A DNA stretch of 64,000 nucleotides from Rhodocollybia butyracea. Taxonomy: Eukaryota; Basidiomycota; Agaricomycetes; Agaricales; Omphalotaceae. Below, piece after piece: positions 55,264 to 64,000 of the stretch. Under the pieces are notes generated by a model that had not been told where the DNA came from, did not search any database, and saw only the letters and a program-made list of their open reading frames with translations. Numbering within the stretch: the stretch's first letter is position 1; each line of letters starts with the position of its first letter. The stretch is from contig JADNRY010000269.1 in NCBI GenBank assembly GCA_015501585.1, positions 1 through 64,000 of the forward strand. The letters are read 5' to 3'. Both the position numbers and the translations under genes were made by a program.

Positions 55264-57605
55264 TTTCGCGATAGAAATGAAGCTTGACCAGCAAGCTGGG
55301 AACTGAACGTTTGAACCGGAAGAATGACTGGGACATTTCCCTCACATAACCGCTTTTTATAACGGACAGGCATTACTTATGAGGACCGTAGTCACGGTAG
55401 TGCAGGCTCGAGTGCCGTTCTTCGATATTTCAAATAGCTAGATGCGCGATTTCTTGCGCGATTTGAGACTCCGACCTAGTAGTGGAGGGTAGTGGAAGGT
55501 AGTGGACTGGTAGCGGTAGTGGAAACGATGGGGGCACCTCTGGGCACCTCCGTAAGAGCTCTCTTCGAGGGCCTTGTCTCCGTAGATTCAGCCACAGCCT
55601 TACGTTTTTGAATTTCCCGGCGTTTAGAATTGCGTTGACTCTAAAGCCTTCCAAAGCGGGGCAGCCATATGTATTGCTCCAATTACATGCCTGGGATGGA
55701 TAAGGATAAGCCTCCACAATGCTGTCCTCCACAACCCTGTGATCAGCACTATACGTTACACTATAAGACCGTCGCCTTGGCGTGTTTCGTTCTGTTTCGT
55801 TCCAAGGTCAATTACGATTTTGTCTCCCGTTTGCTACAGATGTCAGACATGTAGTATTGTCTTCAATCATTCATTGTGAAGCGAAAATACTGGAAATCTA
55901 ATTATGTCGATTATGTCAAGACTCCAGTAAGAAAAGTCGTCCTCAGTACCCTCAATATTGTTGGTTTGTTTGAGGGTACTAGTCCAAAATGGGGTGAAGA
56001 AGATGTCATTGTATGTGTATGCGAGGGGTCTACGAGAGGAGTTTTTGTGAGGTGGAGGATGAGAAGCTGGAGGGCCGCATGGTTGCCTGAAAACAAAAAA
56101 GACGCGTCGGAAATGGCAGAATACACGGCGATGTCTGTAGTTTTGGAAGATTGAGGGATGAGATTGGTAAGAGAGGGTAAAAGGAGGATAAAAGGAGATC
56201 GGTACAAGAATTGTTGGATGGGCTGGTTTTGGTACGGACTAGTGGACGGCGGTATCATTGTAGCTCGAATTGGTTGAAAACTGGCTGTTGCTGGCTGCGA
56301 ATCTAGTGTTGTGGCTGAGAATACGCGTTGTGCGCATTTCTGTTGTCAGTATATGTGTTCCTGTTGTCGCTGTACAAGCATCTAGTACCGTCTGTTTTTG
56401 TCAATAGCGATGGCGATTATTGTTGAAGACATGATGCGAAGCGCGCGCGAATAGACGCCACGGCGCCTACCACGACCATCTTGAACAGTCACCACCAGGT
56501 CACCACCTGAACTGGACGCTTGGCTGGTGGAACTTTATCCTCTCGTTTACACCTTCTTGTTCTTTTCATTTTTATGATCTTTCTGTTGGAACAAGTGGTA
56601 TTTCACGCCCTTCGAACATTTTCCATAATCTGTCACCGTAGTTATCACACCAGCCCCATTGGATCTCAATTAATGCTTGAATGGGAGGATAGAACCAACT
56701 GGGGCAAGGATTCGCGCATGGCCATTGCTCAGTATTGATGAAGCTAGATAAGATGCTCTTTCAAACTGCCGCCCGCCACCGGTAAAGCTTCTACCTTTGT
56801 TGATTGGCGTAGCTCATACTTGTGCTTTGTGCTTCCCAAGTCGTGTAAAATTCAGAAGGACCGGGGCACTTAGCTCCTTCAATCTATTTTATCCGATGGA
56901 TCAGTATGTTGCGCTAGTCCTTCTTTTACCCGGGATTTTATTGGCATAGACTCTGACGCCGACAACAACCGATCTGAATGAAAGATTCTTCGTCTCTGGA
57001 CCGTCGATCAATAAATTGTTCCCAGTCTTTATACCAACTTCTTTCCATTGCAGGAGCCCCGGACCACGATTTGCACACCGAGATTGTGCAAAGTTCTCTT
57101 CATGTATTTACTAGTGGTACGTGTTCGAACACGTAGCCACGTTGAACTTGAAGTGCAATTGTAAACGATGGGCGCCATCTTCAGCGGAATTCGCGTCGCT
57201 AAAAACAGAAGTTGCCCCGTCTAAAAGATCGGGGATCGCCCCTCTACATGTTCATGCGACAGAAGAACCTAGATCATGCGGTGAAAGGCGCAGCCAATTA
57301 TCTTTTTCAGCAGAATGTCGATCCAGGGATCTTTGTGTGTCTCAGGACGCCTGCAAACGTCACAGCTGAGAGTCGTGTTCAACAAGCTTCGGTGATTTAC
57401 AGCTGCCAGCGCGCACGGAATCCCTGATGCTCAAGATGTCATCCCTTAACTATGCACGTCTGAAAAGGACACCTATGACAAGGAGGTTCATGAAATACAA
57501 TTTTCTTGCATCGGTAAGTTTCAAGGCTGCGAGGTATGAAAGGAACAAGAAGATGGCTGAAGAGAGGTGCATAATATCCGAAATATTCTGCTCAATAGTA
57601 TGCCT
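55264..57605. other. Upstream region of paralogue 2 and intergenic sequence
   Basis: 55400-56450 is the duplicate of 51540-52350. Beyond 56500 short frames near 57120-57430 (for example MFMRQKNLDHAVKGAANYLF) may be gene debris but show no family motif I can name. Confidence 0.45.
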
Positions 57606-58331
57606 TTACAGTTTGAACCACCGACGATCAGCGGTGGGCGAATGAACTTCTTGGCCATACAATCCTATCGTCCTTCTCTGTCGCTCAAGAACCAACAACG
57701 ATACAACAACAAAATCAAGTGCTTCTTCTCCTCGTGCATCCAAAATGATGAGTCTCGCCGGTATGTAGTGTGGTCCAGTCTCTATTTCCTCTGGGGTAAG
57801 TCGTGAGTGGGGTATCCGCTGAGTTGGGCAGAAAGCAGCGATTGGATGTGCTTTATCGTCCTTTGAATAGAGCTAAGTAGACGAGAGCACATATGTAAGC
57901 TAGAAATTCGGAGATTGATGATGTTTGTAGATACCATGTGTCCTTTCCATTGGTGGGGTCGGAGAACGTCGCTGTGCTATAAAGCCCGGAAATTTGTTAA
58001 TAAAGCAACGTTCAAGCTGAGGATGATCGAAATAAAAATACTTACTCATCTAAAGGAATTATACTCTTCTTCAACCACCTACTCATCAACATCGGAGCTG
58101 CATTCCAAGTGTAAGCTTATTGGGCCAATTTTCTCTCCACTTCCACGAAGCGATAGTTTTTCCTACAGCAGACGAAACTGTTGTCAGTGCGGTAGACGAT
58201 GTCGGGGATTTAAATTCGGTGTCGACGCGGTAGAAGAGTGCGCCGTTTCCGGCATCACTGATGCTGGTGTTGGATGGGTTGTCGGGAGTGAGGAGGAGAG
58301 TCAGAGCGGTGTCTTCCTTGGTGGATGCCAT
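57606..58331 (-). CDS. DUF6593-like protein
   Basis: Small Agaricomycete family of unknown function. ATG at 58331 gives MASTKEDTALTLLLTPDNPS and continues NTSISDAGNGALFYRVDTEF, matching the first strands of DUF6593 (LTL-DNP-NT...G..LYRV.T), with IASWKW at the place of the family's A-x-I-x-W. Further exons carry FSDPTNGKDTWYLQ (about 57975-57930) and the typical end PARLIILDARGEEALDFVVV, then SLLVLERQRR, stopping at 57606-57608. The splice borders between these exons could not be fixed and one junction seems to meet a stop, so the gene may be damaged. Confidence 0.5.
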
Positions 58332-59314
58332 TTGAGAGTGAGTATGTGAGTATGTGAGTATGTGAATGCGGTTCGAGTGAAGCTTTTGAAGACCATATTC
58401 GGCGCATGCCTGCGAGCAATGCAAAGCTATGTATTTAATTTTCCGGGGTTCAGTGGCAGAACTCGATGTACTGACCTCATACCTACTTATAGCACGACAA
58501 GATCGCGGGGCCATCGGGATAGCAGTGATCGCAGTAATTGCCATGCAATGGCAACTAGACCAGCCATCAATGGCGATTGATGCCAATAGATATGCCGACA
58601 CGATGGCATAGAATGGCATCCCCAACTCCAACTCCATCGCTGTAGACTGTGTTCAGGCTCCAATCGACGAGTGTCATAATCTGGTCATAATCGACTTGTG
58701 CTCCGGAGACAAGTTTAGTTTCGCTCTCGAATGAAAAGGAGTGTTTAACCTGTGACCTCGGTACTCGGTCCTGTCGCCAGCTCGAGAATCTCAACACGCA
58801 AATGCTCCTAGAACCCTACGTGCTAGCACTGTGAGTAGTAACCATCTACGCTTCTCTCCAGCATACTGAAATCGTACTCAAGATTCATATATCACCTTGG
58901 TATTGTTCCAGGAGTAGCATCTGAATGAGCCAACCTCGTTACTTCACAGTGCACACATGAAAGCCCCTGAACTCTGTTGGGGTCAATATACCTTCTAAGT
59001 TTCCACCGTCCGGCACTCCCGCATCTTTACACTAACATCCTAGTCCGACAGACTGAAGGGGACAGAGGAAGAGAAATCATCATCCGATTTTCATTATTTG
59101 GTCGAACTACTAAGCATATCGTTTTCCGGTTTCACCCCTAACGATCAACCACCAGATGTCTAGCAGACGACCACTTCCGAAAGAAGAAATAGATATCAGA
59201 AGTGAGATAAACAAAAACAAGATGCCGAGCTACGCTACTGGTAGTACTGGATACTAGAGTCTGATTTGTCTTGTGAGATCCATCTCAGAAACTGTTACAA
59301 GGAGAGTACTTTGC
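58332..59314. other. Intergenic, nothing assigned
   Basis: Promoter side of the DUF6593-like gene and 3' flank of the peptidase gene. A direct triplet gagtatgt repeat lies at 58340-58362. Confidence 0.4.
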
Positions 59315-60334
59315 TCAAAATCCTCCGAGTGCAGGTGCATATCTAACAGCGACAGTGTTTCCATCAACAGAAGACTGGGTCATGACTTCATCTTCCTCAA
59401 AATCGGGTGAGAACAGCTCAATATCAATGAGTGTAGCATCGCCGTCACCAGGTGTGACCTGGGCCCCGCTCAAAGTTGTAGCAAAAGCATCAGTGAAAGT
59501 GACCGTTCCCAGTTGGGCAATTCCGGATCACTGGTGTAGTCTTCAATAATCCACTCGGCGTTGGTTTGGCATAGGCTGGCGGTGCTGGATGTAACATTCA
59601 CCGACATAGTGACATCCTTACTGTTTGTTGATGAGGGTCAAGGAGCCAGAGGTTGGAGTGAAGACGGTAGCGGTAGCGGTGATAGAATCCCCAACAGAGA
59701 GCGGAAATCCATCGAAGAAGTTAGCATCAGCGCTACGATAAGGGGATACAATGAGCGAATGTAATCGGAAGATTAAGAATAGAACTTACGGGAAGAACTC
59801 ATACCAAGCTTAACAAAAGAGAAAGGAAGATTTAGGGTTAGGGTCACCAACTTCGTAGACTGAAAGCAAGTATCTGCTCACCATCGAAGGACTGTGTCTT
59901 TTCGTCACTAGCAACACAGAAATCGATTCCGGTCTGCAGAATAGCACCCTCACAGCCTGTACTACCGTCGATACCGACCCAGGCGGCAGCACATTCCATG
60001 ACGTTGTCGTTGTCGGTTAGGACGTTGGGAACAGTAAATGTACCAGTAACCGATACATAAGTAGCCTGGTTATTTTGAGTCATTGCAGAGGATGGATAGA
60101 TACGCTGGTACTCACTGTATCAGCAATTAGAATAGCACCCGCCCAGTTCGAACTGAGCTCTTCCTGAACGGCAAACTCGTTTGTGGTCACCTTCGCCGCA
60201 CTGATGAGGTTCGCGGGTTTACCCTGGCGGCGCGCTGTGCGAGTAGCCAGTCGTTCCTTACTGTTTGGAATGGCAAGTACAGCGGTAGCGAGAAGAGCTT
60301 GTACTAGTAGCTTAGCAGAAAACATTGGTGGCAA
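59315..60334 (-). pseudogene. Peptidase G1 (eqolisin) with two apparent frameshifts
   Basis: Secreted acid-acting glutamic endopeptidase family. A start at 60334 (or 60325) gives a signal peptide (MFSAKLLVQALLATAVLAIP) and a propeptide with KERLATRTARRQGK. The mature part begins SSNWAGAILIADT, and after an intron ATYVSVTGTFTVPN, CAAAWVGIDGSTGC and AILQTGIDFCVA. Small exons then give WYEFFP and DANFFDGFPLSVGDSITATA. The Glu block NAEWIIEDYT is present near 59550. The reading needs a one-base shift near 59622 (LTLINK to NSKDVTMSVNV) and another near 59530 (EDYTS to SGIAQLGTVTFTDAFATTLS). The ending (VMTQSSVDGNTVAVRYAP) and stop at 59315 match the family. Without the shifts the protein would be cut before the Glu. 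Sequencing error at both sites is the alternative. Confidence 0.8.
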
Positions 60335-61262
60335 ATGTCAAGTAGATTTCCTGAAGAACTGATCAAAGATTTCACGTAGCTTTTATACCTCGTAGTATGC
60401 AGGTCATTTAGTTACAGGTTCAATTGTCAGAAAAACATCAATCAAATTCAAATGGCTACACTATCTGATAAAAATCGGAAGATACCTTGCTTTCTACAGC
60501 CTCAACCGATCTGTGCCGAGTACTAGACAGAGCGTAACGCGCATTGACGCGAGAACAACCGGCGGTAAGTAGGATCAACTAGCAGTAAGTAGCTAGAGAA
60601 TTCTACTCCTCCATCGCTGCCATGCGGACTAAATGCGCATGATAAGCACTAGAATTTGAAAACAACATGTATACTTGAACAAATCTAGGCGCTATACCTT
60701 ATAATTACAACGCACATGTTAGAAGCTGTTAGAAGACTCCTCAGGCTGTCAGGACCATCTCGTCAGTCATTTAAATCCGAGTGCTTTTCCCCACCCGGTT
60801 ACTCTTCCCCGCCCGAAATATCCCCTCGGCCCCTCTGCTTTCATTCACTAAGTACATAGTCCATCCGAAAATCTATTAGAGATCATCGATTATCCTCTCT
60901 AACATCCACAACGCACATAGGATAGAATTGGTACTTACCGTAGCATTCCGACCTGGAGCTAAACTTGCAGGCATCTTAGGGATAAGTTGATAACCGCTAC
61001 ATTGAAGTAATAGTAGTGGTTTGATGAACGCGATTACGAAGAGAAATAAATGTACAAATAGTAGGACAAAAAACATACCTTTTTATCCTCAGAAAGTTTA
61101 TATGATATTATATACGCACAAATTGTGGGTCTGGACCATATCGCTGTCGTTCTGTCGCAATCCTGGTCGTAATATGCGAGCCTTTACATTTCTAGACTTT
61201 GCATTGTCAGTCCGCATAGTAGATTTGAGGATGAAAAAGACTTGCACGGACGGACGAAATGT
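60335..61262. other. Intergenic, nothing assigned
   Basis: Promoter of the peptidase gene and AT-rich sequence; no gene recognised. Confidence 0.4.
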
Positions 61263-61616
61263 CTATATATCTATCTCCAAGCTCATAAAGATTATATAAC
61301 CAAGAACTCCGGCTCGAATGTGTTTTTTGACCTTGTCTTCAAGCACAGTTTTCTGGAAATTGTACTGCGCTAAGATTGTTGTGAGTGAGAAGTTTGCGCT
61401 GTACATCTCATCTAAAGGAGGAGGAAGAAACCCTGGAGAAAGTCCGTCGATAATCATGGCAGCAAGAAACAAATTCCTAGGTCCCTGCGGCTCCGGTCCG
61501 GAACGGTACTTTGCGTCTATAGGCCACGGATGTTGAAAGTTACAAGAGAGTATTAATGCCTCACTGGCGATCCACGTCAGCCTCATTAGCTTCACAAACG
61601 TTCTGCAGCCCAACAC
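61263..61616 (-). CDS. Hypothetical 117-residue frame
   Basis: Open frame (MLGCRTFVKLMRLTWIASEA) with no recognised motif, signal or membrane segment. It stands alone between AT-rich regions. It may be an exon of an unresolved gene or chance. Confidence 0.2.
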   Translation of the reverse strand: MLGCRTFVKLMRLTWIASEALILSCNFQHPWPIDAKYRSGPEPQGPRNLFLAAMIIDGLSPGFLPPPLDEMYSANFSLTTILAQYNFQKTVLEDKVKKHIRAGVLGYIIFMSLEIDI

Positions 61617-62002
61617 CTCTCAATGCTACTTGTAAAGCGACCTTGCCGCCTAGCTGATACCTTTGTACTTTTAAAATAGACCGTTCGACGGTTTCATTTT
61701 CTTGGCTTTGAACAGACACGTACTACTCTCACGCAAAAAATTCTTTATTCAAGTTGTGGGCAGAGGGGTTTTATCAGTGCTTTTTGGACAAACTTGACCC
61801 TTTCAATATTCAATGAAAGCGAGAAGACTGTTAGAAGACTGTGTGCTTTTTATTTCAATATTCAAGATGTTCAAGAAGAGATTACATCTGGGTCTTTCAC
61901 TTCGCAACCGCCACATACCCAAGGGGTTCAACGGCTTGGAAATACAATTATTACATCTGCACAATGTTCGATGAGCGATCTTGAGAGAAAGTTAGTAATA
62001 CT
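61617..62002. other. AT-rich, nothing assigned
   Basis: No gene or repeat recognised. Confidence 0.35.
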
Positions 62003-62055
62003 GGGAAATGTATGCTTATAAACCGAGTTTTTATGTTTATAAGCATACATTTCCC
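62003..62055. repeat. Perfect 21-bp inverted repeat, 11-base loop
   Basis: 62003-62023 (GGGAAATGTATGCTTATAAAC) pairs exactly with 62035-62055. No poly-T follows. It may be a terminator-like hairpin or a small MITE remnant. Confidence 0.92.
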
Positions 62056-62587
62056 GCTATCCCCGTTATTCCTCTAATTTTGAAGGCCAAATGTGGGTCA
62101 GGCAAAATTTTCATTATAAATTCCCCTCTGTACTGTTCCTCATCACTTCCATCCCCCACTTCTCACTTGCAAAAATAACATGTCCTTAACACCCGCCCCT
62201 GCCCTCCTACTAAACTAGGTATGTTCTTCCTAGAAAAACTCAAGCATACATTGTTGTGATAGGCTCCTGAGGGTAAAAAGGCAGCAACGAGTATATTCCA
62301 GTTGTCCTCTCCATGACGGTCAGAAGAGAGAGACAAACAGATGCAGAAGCATCCGCTGACTACAGTTTTGTACCTATGTAAGATTACAAGCTTGGAATGA
62401 CAAATCCCAAATCCAACATACATTGATGATGGTGTCTGCATATAGGTGTATATAGAGTATTGAGCCACCATGCAGGCATTTGTGTCTCTCCGATTTGCCT
62501 CGGTGGATGAGCATCGGTGATCAGTGAAATGGGGTGCAACTTGAATTTCCCATCAATCAAAAGCTGGACTAATAACTATTTTAACAT
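62056..62587. other. Intergenic, nothing assigned
   Basis: No supported feature up to the decayed aldo-keto reductase. Confidence 0.35.
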
Positions 62588-63640
62588 GGGAGGCAACTTC
62601 ATCAATACTACCCCCAATTGGTAAGTTCGAAGAGTGTTTCACTCTTTGCAGGTCATAATTCTAAGTTGTGGCTGTCAGTCAAGAAGAATCCTCAGAGAAA
62701 TTCATCGGCGAATGGATGGAAAAATGAGGTAATCGCGACCAAGGTATATATCACCATATGCATATTTCCCCCCTTTGGCCCAACAAATATTGTAGTACAC
62801 AACATCAGCAAAACGTGGGTGAACTGGAGCCGTTGTCAGGCACCATACAGCCAATTCCAGCATTGGACAGTGCCGGAAAGTGCCGGAAAGCGGCTCCCTG
62901 TGCATACACGTTTTGCTGATGAACCTGCTACAAGGTAGGCGACTCCAAGGTCACACAAAAGGTCTTGAACTACGTTGGCAAACAACGCCAAGACTCTCCA
63001 TATCAGTGTCCATGATAGTTTACAAAAACTGCACACAAGTTACATTGACATCTTGTATGTGCACTGGTGGGACTGGGATATATCTGTAAAAGAGGTCATG
63101 GATAGTCTGCACAACCTTGTTGCATCTGGAAAAGTCATCTATCTTGGGGTGTCTGATACTCCGGCTTGGATAGTGGCACAAGCTAATCAATACGCTGAAG
63201 ACCACGGAAAGACTCCATTTGTTGTTTATCAAGTTTGTGTGACATTCTTTGGGAGCTATTTCTTCTCTTTACTGACATCTTGACTTAGGGAAATTGGAAC
63301 GTCATGGACCGGTCCTTCAAACGGGACATCATTCCTATGGCTCGTTCTCTGGGTCTTGCCCTGGCTCCCTAGGGTGTCCTTGCGGGAGGCAAACTTTGTA
63401 CCAATGAGGAAGAGCAGCGCTGTAGGGCAAGCGGGGAAAAAGGGCGCACTATGACTGGCGATTGGGAACGAACAGAGGAAGAAGTCAAGATGTCTCCTGT
63501 TCTTGAGAAAGTTGCCAAAGACATTGGAGCAAAAAGTATTTTGGGCGGGTGAGCCAGTATTCATCTTCTTCCATGACTAAGCTTAATCTGAACGACTCGG
63601 GGTCGCCATTGCATATGTTATGCAGGAAACGGAGGCCTCT
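62588..63640 (+). pseudogene. Aldo-keto reductase (AAD14/norsolorinic-reductase type), decayed
   Basis: NADPH-dependent aryl-alcohol dehydrogenase-like family. Blocks in order: GGNFINT (62591), EESSEKFIGEWMEK followed by a stop (about 62727), then NNAKTLHISVHDSLQKLHTS (about 62980). Next are YIDILYVHWWDWDISVKEVM, LGVSDTPAWIVAQANQYAED and TPFVVYQ. An intron with good borders (about 63232-63287) leads to GNWNVMDRSFKRDIIPMARS, LALAP, then a stop TAG at 63370-63372 where the family has Trp. GRTMTGDWERTEEEVKMS follows, and after a degraded stretch VAIAYVMQET (about 63600). About 60 bases of unrelated sequence replace the segment before 62980. Several stops make it a pseudogene. Confidence 0.85.
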
Positions 63641-64000
63641 TGATCTTGTACCTAATTTTCGCTGTGCTGGCCAATCCGACGAGCAAGGGGATGGGCTGTA
63701 AGCCGCACCCTGTATCCCGCACAGAAGATTAGCTGCCTTCAATCAACAGGATAGCCCATTAGTCTCAACACTACCTCCAGGCTGGAGAATCTGGACAGTG
63801 GGTTGGTTGGATTCGCTGGCATAGACCTGGATTACCCCAGCAGCTGACAGTCACGCTTGGGCTGTAGCTTCTTCTCAACAACTGAACCACCTCTTCCTTG
63901 CCACCAGTCTCTCCTTTTGTACCACACCTTACCCATATCTTAAATCCAACCTCGCTTCCTGGGCCTCGGCCCAACATTTGTATCGAGAACCCCACATGCT
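63641..64000. other. Right edge, nothing assigned
   Basis: GC-richer sequence with frames on both strands but no family motif. Confidence 0.35.

Noticed and set aside
63771..63995. Possible coding frame at the right edge
   Set aside because: No recognisable family and equally long frames on the other strand.

Overview
The window is eukaryotic nuclear DNA, most likely from a basidiomycete fungus of the class Agaricomycetes. Genes are cut by many short GT-AG introns of roughly 45-60 bases. Families typical of mushrooms and their relatives are present: a multi-exon seven-helix membrane protein of the DUF6533/6534 kind, a DUF6593-like protein, a DUF6532-like protein, a peptidase G1 (eqolisin) and single-pass membrane proteins with a Cys-rich ectodomain. 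The tRNA genes carry short introns. I cannot name the species.

The first 29 kb is dominated by mobile and repeated DNA. It opens with a decayed SPT16 (FACT subunit) C-terminal fragment. Next is a structurally complete gag-only Copia LTR element (1200-2819, target duplication ACAAC), then an intact-looking DUF6532-like gene with a Lys/Glu-rich tail. Four same-strand copies of a 1.8-kb non-coding repeat, called R1 here, follow (6.1-21.2 kb). One R1 copy is split by a complete PIF/Harbinger DNA transposon (11165-14124). Another is inserted inside a large decayed gene of a family expanded in Agaricomycetes. Between R1 copies lie a fold-back element rich in GTGCGTGC and, at 7761-8119, an array of nine hairpins that share a core but have different self-complementary stems. 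This array is the most unusual structure in the window. From 24 to 29.6 kb there is a tandem segmental duplication of a membrane-protein gene and a DenD-like dehydrogenase gene. The left copy is decayed and carries a hAT-like MITE with an 8-bp target duplication.

From 28 to 37.5 kb is a denser genic stretch: DenD-like NAD-dependent dehydrogenase (-), seven-helix membrane protein (+), geranylgeranyl diphosphate synthase (-), an acidic probably nuclear protein (-) and a membrane-anchored protein of unknown function (+). From 37.9 to 43.8 kb there are four intron-containing tRNA-Arg(ACG) genes on one strand, mixed with Copia LTR debris, a perfect 41-bp palindrome and hAT-like fragments.

From 45 to 56.5 kb a PX-domain AGC protein kinase gene (+) and a secreted-protein gene (-) form a unit that was duplicated in tandem. 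In the second unit the kinase is a truncated pseudogene, while the secreted-protein gene remains open. The right end holds a DUF6593-like gene, a peptidase G1 gene with two apparent frameshifts and a decayed aldo-keto reductase. Exon coordinates were worked out by eye from splice signals and family conservation, and most are given only as gene spans.
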